Source: an uncultured bacterium
GTDB taxonomy: Bacteria > Krumholzibacteriota > Krumholzibacteriia > LZORAL124-64-63
NCBI GenBank assembly: GCA_903912525.1
Contig: CAIWHK010000059.1
Coordinates: forward strand, 1-37,903
DNA length: 37,903 bases
Reading direction: 5' to 3'
Below the pieces are notes generated by a model. The model was given only the letters and a program-made list of their open reading frames with translations, was not told the origin of the DNA and ran no database searches. Shown in pieces: positions 8,629-17,077 of the stretch (the stretch's first letter is position 1; the number at the start of each line of letters is the position of its first letter). Both the position numbers and the translations under genes were made by a program.

Positions 8629-8661
8629 ACGCGGGACCCCGGCCTGGCTGGGGTCCCGCGT
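8629..8661 (+). terminator. Hairpin after the GH13 lipoprotein gene
   Basis: A 12-bp perfect GC-rich stem (8629-8640 with 8650-8661) with a 9-base loop, 23 bases after the stop codon. The following T-tract is poor, so termination may be only partly intrinsic. Confidence 0.5.
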
Positions 8662-8688
8662 CGTTCCACTAGTCCATTTCCTTAATGC

Positions 8689-8716
8689 TTGCCTCATTCA
8701 GTATAGGTGATATCCT
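8689..8716 (+). promoter_or_regulatory. Candidate promoter of the small secreted protein gene
   Basis: TTGCCT (8689-8694), a 16-base spacer and TATCCT (8711-8716), four of six matches each, in an AT-rich island right after the preceding hairpin. It would leave a leader of roughly 110 bases before the ATG at 8831. Confidence 0.35.
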
Positions 8717-8830
8717 TACATTCATTCGGGCCGGCATGGTGCGCCATGTGATGATGGGAATCCTTCTCAGGTCATCAAACGGGTGATGCGCTCCCGCGGC
8801 ACGGACCGGCCGATGATGGAAAGGGAGTCC

Positions 8831-9430
8831 ATGATGAAGATGTTGCTCATGAGCCTTGCGCTGGTCGCCACCCTGGCGGCCGCCGCCCCCGCCCTGGCCA
8901 CGTGCTCGATCACCGGCAACTGTGCCGCGACCGCGAACACCGATCCTGCCCGCCCCGGTTGGACCTACACGCTGGTGGTCACGTGGGACACCGGCACCCG
9001 CTACGCCCTCAGCCACCTGGACCTGCTGCTCGACTCCGTGGGCGCGCGCTGCAGCTGCGCCGACATGGCCGAAGGGCTGGTGCTCGTGAATCCGGCCGGC
9101 ACCTCCGACGGTGAGGGCGGTTGTGCCGTCCCCTACACCGTGGCCCTCGAGTGCCAGGGCGACCCGAGCATCCCGGGCGTCGGCGGCATCCTGTTGAAGT
9201 TCGAGCCGAACGAGGCCGACTGCCAGCCCGCCGCAACCGGCACGGCGACGTTCACCTTCAGCTCGCCGCTGCCGCCGGTGCCTGTCGACGAGGACATCCT
9301 GTCGCTGGTCGACAAGTACGGCACCCAGCATTGCTTCGGGCAGCTGACGGGTGTCTTCCCAGGCATGGCCTGCAACCCCGTGGCCGACGAGGGCCGCGCC
9401 TGGGGCGCCGTCAAGGGCCTGTACCGCTAG
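8831..9430 (+). CDS. Secreted protein of unknown function with C-terminal WGxxKxxYR ending
   Basis: A 199-residue protein with a clear signal peptide (about 1-23, ending A-L-A). The mature part is a small, probably beta-rich domain with about nine cysteines, likely disulphide-bonded outside the cytoplasm. I do not recognise its family. The ATG at 8831 follows GGGAG by 4 bases; upstream in-frame starts lack a ribosome site. The last nine residues, W-G-A-V-K-G-L-Y-R, match those of the CBM20 protein at 1705-2850 (W-G-G-L-K-S-M-F-R), although the rest of the two proteins is unrelated. This suggests a shared C-terminal signal. It is followed by a strong terminator. Confidence 0.7.
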   Translation: MMKMLLMSLALVATLAAAAPALATCSITGNCAATANTDPARPGWTYTLVVTWDTGTRYALSHLDLLLDSVGARCSCADMAEGLVLVNPAGTSDGEGGCAVPYTVALECQGDPSIPGVGGILLKFEPNEADCQPAATGTATFTFSSPLPPVPVDEDILSLVDKYGTQHCFGQLTGVFPGMACNPVADEGRAWGAVKGLYR

Positions 9431-9468
9431 GGTCCCGAGCGGTGTGGCCTGCACCGCACCGCAGGACG

Positions 9469-9501
9469 AAGGCCGCCCCCACGCAAAGGGGGCGGCCTTT
9501 T
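9469..9501. terminator. Intrinsic terminator between convergent genes
   Basis: A 12-bp perfect stem (9469-9480 with 9488-9499), a 7-base loop and a T-run at 9498-9501. It serves the plus-strand gene ending at 9430, and may also stop transcription from the convergent gene ending at 9531. Confidence 0.75.
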
Positions 9502-9530
9502 GCCTTCCACGGGCGCGCGGGCGGCCGCCG

Positions 9531-11501
9531 TTACTCGATTGCCAGCAGCTTCCGCCGCGGCGCGTAGGTGACGCGCGCGCCCTCGAAGACGGCCGAGCCG
9601 AGGATCCCCTCCACGCCGGCCAGCAGCAGCGCGGTCTCCAGCAGCATCGGCAGCGAACCGAAGCGCAGCGGGAACGCCTGCTCGCAGAGCGCGACGCGCT
9701 GCTCCACCAGTTCCACCTCGAACTCGCCGAAGCCGGGGAAGAAATCCTGCTCCCGGCCGACCTTCGGCAGGTCCGCCGTCAGCGACGAGTGCAAGTACGA
9801 GAGCTTGGCGCCGGTGTCGAAGAACAGGCGCCGCGGCCGGCCACCGACCTCGACCTCGACGATCGGCACCCCGGTGAAGAAGTCGAGATGCGCCGCGCGC
9901 CGGCCGATGGGCAGGCTGTCGGTCGTGAACGTGACCGTGCCGCCTTCCAGGTGCAGCCGCATGTCGTATCGTGACAGGATATCCGCTCCCATCAGCACCG
10001 TGATCCGCGTGCCCACCAGGTCGCCGACCTGGTCGACCGTCGTCCCCTGGAACGACGGCTGCAGGCGATGCTCGCTCCCCATGAACGCGAACGCGGGGCG
10101 GTTCCCGACGCTGTGCGGCGAGCCCGTGTCGATCAGCACGCGGTCCTGGTCGACCTCGACGAGGATGTGGCCGTTGATGTTGTAGCAGGGGTAGGTGACG
10201 GAAGCGTCTTGCCCCATGCCCTGCCGGGCATGCATGGACGACATCTTGTCGAACCGTCCCTTAGCCATGTATTCACGCTCGGTGTACATCAGCTTGCGCT
10301 GCCGCGCGTCGTAGAAGCGCTCGCGCTCGTGGCGCAGGCGATCGGCGCGCCCGCGCAGGTCCCCCACGCGACCGGCAAGCGCCTCGTCGTCGAGCCCCAG
10401 GCCGTCCAGCTGCGCCGCGCAGGCTTCCAGCAGGGCGGCCGCCTTGTCGAAGCTCCCCTGGTCCGCCAGTTCGATCGCGCCCGCCTGCGCGCGCGAGGCC
10501 ACCAGGAATGCCGCCTGCAGCGTCACCTCGCGGTCGGGGCTCACATTCACCAGTTCCTCGCGCGGGGCCAGCCCGACGGTCACCGGCAACGTGCACGAGT
10601 CGGACTCGAACCCCGCGCCGGTCGCCTTGCGCCAGCTGACCTGGACATGGCCGATCACGGCCCGGCCGTCTTCACCGGCCGCGAGCGCGTCGGCCGCGAT
10701 CTCGAGCACCAGGTGACGCGCCCGGCTGCCGAAGAGGTCGCCCAGCCGCCAGATGCCGTCGTCGGCGACGGCGTAGGTATTGAGCTGCTCGACGCGCAGG
10801 CCGTCGAGCGCGGGCACGAAGCGCACGGTGACGTCGCCGGCATCGACCGTCAGCAGGTCGCCGAGCTCCTCAGCGAACACCGCTGAGGCCTCGGCTGCGT
10901 GGCTGAGGAAGTAGGTGGCGCCGCCGCCACGCTCGGCCATCAGGCCCAGCAGTTCCTCGTTGTAGTCGGCGCCGACACCGATCGTCGACGTGGTGATGCC
11001 CTGCGAACGGAAGCGGTCGACCACTTCCCCGATGCCCGCGGGCCGCACGATGCCCGCGTTCGCCTGCCCGTCGGTCAGCAGCAGCACGCGCGTCAGGCGC
11101 CGCGGGGAAAGCTTGCGCGCTGCGAAGGCTCCGCCCTGCTCGTAGCCTCCGCACAGGTTGGTGTTGCCGCCCGGGCTCAGCGCGTCGAAGCCCGCCGGCG
11201 CGCGTCCCTCGAGCTCGGCCACCATGACCGGCGGCAGCAGGGGGCTGATGTTGTTGTCGAAGGCCACGAGCGAAACCGTGTCGGCCGGGTCAAGCGAACC
11301 GAACAGGGTGCGCACGGCTTCCTTCACGCTCTCGAGCTTGCCGCCGGCCATCGACCCCGAGCGGTCGATGACCACGGCGAGGTTCAGCGGCGTCCGGGCC
11401 GCATCCGGCCGCGGCTCCGGTTCGAGGGAGACCATCACCCTCACGGTCACGGGTTCGCCGGCGGGAACGCGATCGAAATCAACCTTGGCATGGGTCTTCA
11501 T
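9531..11501 (-). CDS. VWA domain protein fused to two retropepsin-like aspartic protease domains
   Basis: A 656-residue protein with no signal peptide. An N-terminal von Willebrand A domain (about 38-215) has a complete MIDAS: D46-R-S-G-S-M, T114 and D144. It is followed by a beta-rich region (about 215-330) and a helical, charged segment (about 330-425). The C-terminal part contains two clan-AA aspartic-protease-like units, each with a D-T-G motif in a hydrophobic setting: L-I-D-T-G at 456-460 and F-F-D-T-G at 560-564, each followed by a second G-[AS]-x-[IV]-[LF]-like strand. A single chain with two DTG half-sites could form one bilobed active site, as in pepsin, or two retropepsin-like units. 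I do not know of this combination. The start has AGGA 4 bases upstream. It lies 12 bases after a MerR-type regulator gene and is likely co-transcribed with it. Confidence 0.75.
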   Translation of the reverse strand: MKTHAKVDFDRVPAGEPVTVRVMVSLEPEPRPDAARTPLNLAVVIDRSGSMAGGKLESVKEAVRTLFGSLDPADTVSLVAFDNNISPLLPPVMVAELEGRAPAGFDALSPGGNTNLCGGYEQGGAFAARKLSPRRLTRVLLLTDGQANAGIVRPAGIGEVVDRFRSQGITTSTIGVGADYNEELLGLMAERGGGATYFLSHAAEASAVFAEELGDLLTVDAGDVTVRFVPALDGLRVEQLNTYAVADDGIWRLGDLFGSRARHLVLEIAADALAAGEDGRAVIGHVQVSWRKATGAGFESDSCTLPVTVGLAPREELVNVSPDREVTLQAAFLVASRAQAGAIELADQGSFDKAAALLEACAAQLDGLGLDDEALAGRVGDLRGRADRLRHERERFYDARQRKLMYTEREYMAKGRFDKMSSMHARQGMGQDASVTYPCYNINGHILVEVDQDRVLIDTGSPHSVGNRPAFAFMGSEHRLQPSFQGTTVDQVGDLVGTRITVLMGADILSRYDMRLHLEGGTVTFTTDSLPIGRRAAHLDFFTGVPIVEVEVGGRPRRLFFDTGAKLSYLHSSLTADLPKVGREQDFFPGFGEFEVELVEQRVALCEQAFPLRFGSLPMLLETALLLAGVEGILGSAVFEGARVTYAPRRKLLAIE

Positions 11502-11513
11502 GGATTCCTCTCC

Positions 11514-12128
11514 TTACTTCGTGCCATGACCGGATACCCGGTCCGCCAACTGCGCCACGATTTGCCGATAGGCATCCGCCAGGTCCGACCTCAGCAGCAC
11601 TTCGAACCCGTCGGCGACCGATATTCGCTCCCAGGTTTCTCTGGTCGTGCCGGCCGTGCCGGGCGGCCGAAACGCGGACGGTACCGGCGCCGCATCCGGC
11701 CCGTTCCTCTCGGCGGCGAACTCCCTGGCGGGAGTCGGCGCCGCCGGGCCGGCCAGATCCAGCAGCGACCGGTTCCACGCCGGCCCTGAAACGGCCTGCC
11801 GCACCCGCGTGTTGAGCCAGTCGTCCAGGCCCCGCGTGTCCCACGGCTTTGACGCCGTGCCCGCCTTCTTCGCCATGGCCCGCATCTGGGCCAGCGTCAT
11901 CCCGTCCATCGCCTCCCGGATGCCCGAGAGCTTCAGGTGGGACTTCTGAAGCTCGCGGGTCAGCTTCAGCCGAAGCAGGTGCTCTTCGCCGTACCGGGCC
12001 CCGCCGCCCGTGCCCCGGGGGGCCGGCAGGATGCCTTCCTTGACGTAGAAATGGATGGTTCGCCGGTTGACGCCGGTGAGCGACTCGAGGTCGGTGATCG
12101 TGTATTCGTACCGGGTTTCGTTTGTCAT
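11514..12128 (-). CDS. MerR-family transcriptional regulator
   Basis: A 204-residue protein. Its N-terminal winged helix-turn-helix (about 8-75) has the MerR pattern: Y-[ST]-I-x-x-L-x-x-x-T-G-V-x-x-R-T-I-H-F-Y, then an E-G-I-L-P turn, then R-Y near 50. A helical region (about 75-130) follows, then a proline-rich linker and a short C-terminal helical domain with no metal-binding cysteines, so it is not a metal sensor of the classic type. The ATG at 12128 is preferred over the ATG at 12146. The promoter predicted upstream would start transcription almost exactly at 12128, and no Shine-Dalgarno is visible, so the mRNA may be leaderless. An inverted repeat covers this promoter, as expected for autoregulation. 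It heads a two-gene operon with the VWA/protease-like gene. Confidence 0.8.
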   Translation of the reverse strand: MTNETRYEYTITDLESLTGVNRRTIHFYVKEGILPAPRGTGGGARYGEEHLLRLKLTRELQKSHLKLSGIREAMDGMTLAQMRAMAKKAGTASKPWDTRGLDDWLNTRVRQAVSGPAWNRSLLDLAGPAAPTPAREFAAERNGPDAAPVPSAFRPPGTAGTTRETWERISVADGFEVLLRSDLADAYRQIVAQLADRVSGHGTK

Positions 12129-12132
12129 GGGC

Positions 12133-12161
12133 ACAACATAACACATACCATGTCATGTTGT
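12133..12161. promoter_or_regulatory. Inverted-repeat operator of the MerR gene
   Basis: A 29-bp inverted repeat centred on 12147: ACAACAT (12133-12139) mirrored exactly by ATGTTGT (12155-12161), plus an inner ACA/TGT pair. Ten of 14 position pairs match. It covers the whole spacer and both edges of the promoter boxes, the usual place for a MerR-family dimer to bind. Confidence 0.6.
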
Positions 12162-12164
12162 CAA
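12135..12164 (-). promoter_or_regulatory. Promoter of the MerR-VWA operon
   Basis: On the minus strand: perfect TTGACA (12159-12164), an 18-base spacer and TATGTT (12135-12140, four of six). The transcription start would fall near 12128, the first base of the chosen ATG. Confidence 0.6.
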
Positions 12165-12320
12165 TAGCGTGAAGCGGTTTTTTCGGGCCTGTCGGGCGAC
12201 CCGCCCTGACATCCCGATCCCATTCCCGTACATGCCCTTGGCCCCCACCCTCGCGCGTGCTAACCTGCATCGGTTGCCATCCGCAACCCGCACGCACCCC
12301 AGACCGGGAGCCGTCCACTC

Positions 12321-13418
<1,098 letters not shown>

Positions 13419-13438
13419 GCCGCGCGGGAAGGACGGCA

Positions 13439-14026
13439 GTGCGCTACAGCACCGACATCGTGGTGATCGACCTCGAGGCCTCGTGCCCGGAGGCCGACCA
13501 GGGCAACAATGCGGTCGAGCGCAGCAGCATCATCGAGATCGGCGCCGTGCGCCTGGACCGCCGCTCGCTGGAGATCACGGCCACCTTCAGCGAACTGGTG
13601 CGCCCCGAGGACCACCCCATCGTCCCGTTCATCACCGAGATCACGAGCATCACGCCCGAGATGGTGGCCGACTGCGAGACGTTCGCTGCCGTCGGCGCCC
13701 GCTTCCTGGAGTGGTACGGGCCGCGCAACAAGGCGATCATCGCCGCCTTCGGCGCCTACTACGACATCCCGCTGCTGCGCAAGGAGTGCGACCGCTACGG
13801 CCTGGACTTCCGCGCCCACATCGTCGGCGGCGCCTTCGACCTGCGCGCGACGGCCATCGCCTGGCTGGCCGAGCGCGAACTGAAGACCAGCGGCCAGAAC
13901 CTGTCCTCGGTGCTCGACCAGATGGGGCTCGCCGACCGGTTCCAGGCCCATCGCGCCGTCGAGGACGCCCGCGCGGCCGCCGCCGTCCTGCAGATGCACC
14001 ACCTCGGTCGCGTGCCGGGCCTGTGA
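13439..14026 (+). CDS. DEDDh-family 3'-5' exonuclease
   Basis: A 195-residue RNase T/DNA polymerase III epsilon-like exonuclease. All five catalytic residues are visible: D11-x-E13 in the first motif, D109 in the second, and H171 with D176 in the third (H-R-A-x-x-D). The length fits stand-alone members, including the KapD/ERI-1-like group, which share an N-terminal I-D-L-E-A-[ST] motif as here. The substrate, RNA or DNA, is not readable. It starts with GTG after GGGAAGGA, 20 bases downstream of the ATPase gene, so the two are probably co-transcribed, though I see no functional link. Confidence 0.8.
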   Translation: MRYSTDIVVIDLEASCPEADQGNNAVERSSIIEIGAVRLDRRSLEITATFSELVRPEDHPIVPFITEITSITPEMVADCETFAAVGARFLEWYGPRNKAIIAAFGAYYDIPLLRKECDRYGLDFRAHIVGGAFDLRATAIAWLAERELKTSGQNLSSVLDQMGLADRFQAHRAVEDARAAAAVLQMHHLGRVPGL

Positions 14027-14115
14027 CCGTGCGTGCCCCTGTGCAACCCGGGGGCCGTTCCGTGCGTCCGATGTGCGCCCGAGCCGTCACCAGATTCCGT
14101 GAACAAGGCGGTCCC

Positions 14116-15429
14116 ATGAACATCCCCCGGCGCACATCCCTCCCGGCGCTGCTGGCGCTGCTCATCTCTGCGGCCACCGCAGTTTCCGCAGCCTCCGGAG
14201 TCTCCACGCCCGCCGCGCCACCCGCCGGCGCGCCCGCGCGACTCGCCGTCTCGCACGAAGGGGCCGGGTTCATCTACGGCCACGTGATGATGCGCGACGG
14301 CACCACGCACGAGGGCTACCTGCGCTGGAAGGACGAGGATGCCTTCTGGGACGACCTCTTTTCGGCCCGCCAGAACGACCCGCCGTGGTTCGAATACGCC
14401 GACCAGGAGCAACTGGCCGCCGACCAGCGCCAGCGCTATTACCAGAGCCACGGCCTTGTCGACCGCCTGGCCTGGGCCATGCACCATCGCGACGACGAAG
14501 TAAAGATCAGCCGCCGGTTCATCTGCCGGTACGGCGACCTGGCGGCGCTGAAGCTGACCGAGGACGAGGAGGAACCGGTCGTGGCCGTGGTGCGCGACGG
14601 CCGCGAGGTGACCGTCCGCGGCCCTTCGCGCGACGTCGATTCCGACCTCCTGGTCTACGGGAAGGCGGACAAGCCGGCCGAACTGGCCTGGGCCGACGTG
14701 CGCGAGATCCGCTTCGCTGCGGCGCCCGCCACGGCCACCCCCTATGCGCGGCGGCTGGCGGGCACCGTTGAAGCCCGCGGCGGCACGCTGGTGGGCAACC
14801 TGCAGTGGGACACTTCCGAGTGCACCAGCCTGGACGTGCTGGACAGCAAGCAGGAGGACGTGCCGCTGGAGAAGGTCAGGCGCATCGCGCGCAACCGGCG
14901 CGGCGGCAGCAGCGTGACGCTCCTGGACGGCCGCGCGCTGGAACTCGAGGGCACCAACGACGTCGGCGAGGGCAATCGCGGCGTGGCGGTCGAAGTGGCC
15001 GGGCTTGGCCGCGTGCTGGTGCCGTGGAACCGGTTCACGGCCGCCGACCTGCGCCTGGTGCCGGCGGTCTCGCCCAGCTACGCGGACTTCGCCGTGCCGA
15101 CGCCGCTTAAGGGGACCATCGCGACGAACGACGGGAAGACGCTTGTCGGACGACTCGTCTACGACCTGGACGAGGCCTATACGTGCGACCTGCTGCACGG
15201 CAAGCTCGAGGAATGCGACTACCAGATCCCGTTCGCGCGCGTGGCCGCCATCGCCCCGCGCGGCGAGGCCACCTGCGAGGTCACCCTGCGTGACGGCCGG
15301 AAACTGGTGCTCGGGGGCGACGAGGACACCGGCGAGGGTCACGCCGGGATGCTTGTCTTCGCGGACGGGCAGGACAAGCCGACGTGGCTGCCGTGGAGCG
15401 CGGTGAAGCGGATCGACTTCACGCCGTAG
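14116..15429 (+). CDS. Secreted protein with three internal repeats, function unknown
   Basis: A 437-residue protein with a signal peptide (about 1-27). The mature chain consists of about three repeats of roughly 110 residues: a diverged one at about 45-205, then two clear ones at about 210-318 and 328-437. Each has the plan G-x-[VI]-x-x-x-x-G-x-x-x-x-G-x-L-x-[WY]-D, then V/I-P-[FL]-x-x-[VI]-x-x-I, then V-T-L-x-D-G-R-x-L-x-L-x-G, and closes with V-P-W or L-P-W. This suggests a multi-bladed beta structure. I do not recognise a named family. The ATG at 14116 is chosen for its signal peptide and a weak AAGGCGG upstream. It is convergent with the lipoprotein pair. Confidence 0.65.
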   Translation: MNIPRRTSLPALLALLISAATAVSAASGVSTPAAPPAGAPARLAVSHEGAGFIYGHVMMRDGTTHEGYLRWKDEDAFWDDLFSARQNDPPWFEYADQEQLAADQRQRYYQSHGLVDRLAWAMHHRDDEVKISRRFICRYGDLAALKLTEDEEEPVVAVVRDGREVTVRGPSRDVDSDLLVYGKADKPAELAWADVREIRFAAAPATATPYARRLAGTVEARGGTLVGNLQWDTSECTSLDVLDSKQEDVPLEKVRRIARNRRGGSSVTLLDGRALELEGTNDVGEGNRGVAVEVAGLGRVLVPWNRFTAADLRLVPAVSPSYADFAVPTPLKGTIATNDGKTLVGRLVYDLDEAYTCDLLHGKLEECDYQIPFARVAAIAPRGEATCEVTLRDGRKLVLGGDEDTGEGHAGMLVFADGQDKPTWLPWSAVKRIDFTP

Positions 15430-15448
15430 GGCGTAGGCCGCCGCCGGC

Positions 15449-17077
15449 CTACGGGACGTCGATCACGATCCCGGTGACGTCGCCGCCGTTGCCGATCACG
15501 ATCGGCGTCGCGGCGGCCCATTCGGTGGCGTGGGGATACCAGACGATGCCCGCCGGCGCCGGCTCACCCGTGCGCGGCGACGAAACCGATGCGGGCAGGT
15601 AGCCCAGCTTGTACGACCCGTCCTCGAGTCCCTGCAGCAGGAACTCCTTGGTCGCCGTTCCATACCCGTAGGTGCGGCCGAGGACGATGTCGTCGTCCGC
15701 CCCCGTGACGACGATCACCCCCCAACTCGACGAGTCCGTCGCCACGGTGGCCATGCCGCTGATCGTGCCGCCCCGCTCCATCCTGACGTCGAGACGCACG
15801 ACGCCGCCGCCGTCCGGGACGGAGACCAGCGTGGCCGACTCCGGGGTGGCGGCGCGGTCGTACCACTGTGGGCGCGCCGGCGACGACCCGAATGATCCGC
15901 TCTTTGCGCGCAGCAGGTACTGTCCGGGCAACATGCAGGTGAGCACGACCTGCTCGTCGTAGGAGCTGTAGATCCGCATGACCAGCGACTGGTCGACGGG
16001 GTCCATGAACTCTAGGGTGACAGAATGGTGATCGAGGCCGGGCGACCCGGCGACCACGCGGATGACCGCGCCCGGGAGGACGGCGTCGGCGCCGCTGATC
16101 GTCTCACCCGGCACCAGTGGGAAGACGGTCGCATTTTCCTCCCGCGGGCCGCCCACCCAGTAACTGATGCTCCGGTCAGCCGCCTCGATCCGGACCGGCA
16201 CCGGGCGGTGGAACTCGAACGAGAAGCTGCCGTCCGGCAACGGGCGGTACGGACCGGCGACCGGGTTGCCGTCCAGGTCGTAGGCCATCAGGCGCGGCAC
16301 GGTGACCTGCATCGCCTGCCACGCGCCGGTGATGCGGCCCTCCAGGCGCGCCACGGGTCCCGGAAACGAAACGGGGACCTCGCCCAGCGAATCGGCGCCG
16401 GCTCGGTACCAGGCGGCCGAATCAATGAGCGCCGTTCCCGGCAGCCAGTACTGCTCGCCGTACCTGGACCCCGGACCTTCCCAGACCAGACGGACCCGGT
16501 AGTCGCCCGGGGGAAGCGGCCCCGAATCGAAATCCACGAGGCCGTCGCTGACATCGGCCTCGTCATACCGGATATCGCTTCCATCGGGCGCCCATTCGGT
16601 CCTGCGGTAGTACGTCACGTTCATGCGGTATGCCGCCAGGCCCGCCGGGACCTCGCCGGCCAGGTGCAGGCTCCCGAACCGGAAGTCGACCCGGGTCGAG
16701 GGCATTGCCGCGGACAACCGCAACGTGTCGGCTTCCCCGGAATGGCTGACGATGACGCCGTCGGGTCCGCGCCAGTAGGAACTGTACCCGACCTCGGCTG
16801 CCGCGACGTAGTCGCCGGCCGGCAGTTCCAGGCGATACCCCCCCGCCTCGTCGACCGGCCCGACGAACTCGCCCGTCGCCGTGCCGACGCGCCTGAACCT
16901 GACGAGCAACCGGTTGTCGCCGGCCCCGAAGCGGGTCACGTTTCCCGTGACGGAGCACGTCGTCGCCTGCGGTTGCAGGGACGATTCCCCGCTGCCGCAG
17001 CCCGCCTGCAACAGCGCGGCGAAGACCGAAGCCGCGACCGCGGTCCCCAGCGACCAGGCCCGGAACCGCCTGTTCAT
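15449..17077 (-). CDS. Surface lipoprotein with carboxypeptidase-regulatory-like beta domains (paralog B)
   Basis: A 542-residue lipoprotein (lipobox L-Q-A-G-C27). The mature part reads as a string of Ig/transthyretin-like beta modules with G-x-V-x-x-x-x-x-G-x-Y-x-x-x-L-P-x-G-x-Y signatures typical of carboxypeptidase-regulatory-like domains. Its C-terminal third shares a distinctive order of motifs with the upstream neighbour: P-Q-W-Y-D-x-A-A, then G-G-x-I-x-G, then G-L-x-D-G-x-Y, then W-Y-P. The two are tandem paralogs. The ATG overlaps the upstream stop (ATGA), so translation is coupled. A GGGGAAGA ribosome site is present. It is probably an outer-surface adhesion or scaffold protein. No catalytic motif is visible. 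Confidence 0.7.
   Translation of the reverse strand: MNRRFRAWSLGTAVAASVFAALLQAGCGSGESSLQPQATTCSVTGNVTRFGAGDNRLLVRFRRVGTATGEFVGPVDEAGGYRLELPAGDYVAAAEVGYSSYWRGPDGVIVSHSGEADTLRLSAAMPSTRVDFRFGSLHLAGEVPAGLAAYRMNVTYYRRTEWAPDGSDIRYDEADVSDGLVDFDSGPLPPGDYRVRLVWEGPGSRYGEQYWLPGTALIDSAAWYRAGADSLGEVPVSFPGPVARLEGRITGAWQAMQVTVPRLMAYDLDGNPVAGPYRPLPDGSFSFEFHRPVPVRIEAADRSISYWVGGPREENATVFPLVPGETISGADAVLPGAVIRVVAGSPGLDHHSVTLEFMDPVDQSLVMRIYSSYDEQVVLTCMLPGQYLLRAKSGSFGSSPARPQWYDRAATPESATLVSVPDGGGVVRLDVRMERGGTISGMATVATDSSSWGVIVVTGADDDIVLGRTYGYGTATKEFLLQGLEDGSYKLGYLPASVSSPRTGEPAPAGIVWYPHATEWAAATPIVIGNGGDVTGIVIDVP

Noticed and set aside
6599-8629. Minus-strand frame of 676 codons across the GH13 lipoprotein gene
   Set aside because: Shadow of the plus-strand gene, which carries all four GH13 motifs and a ribosome site.
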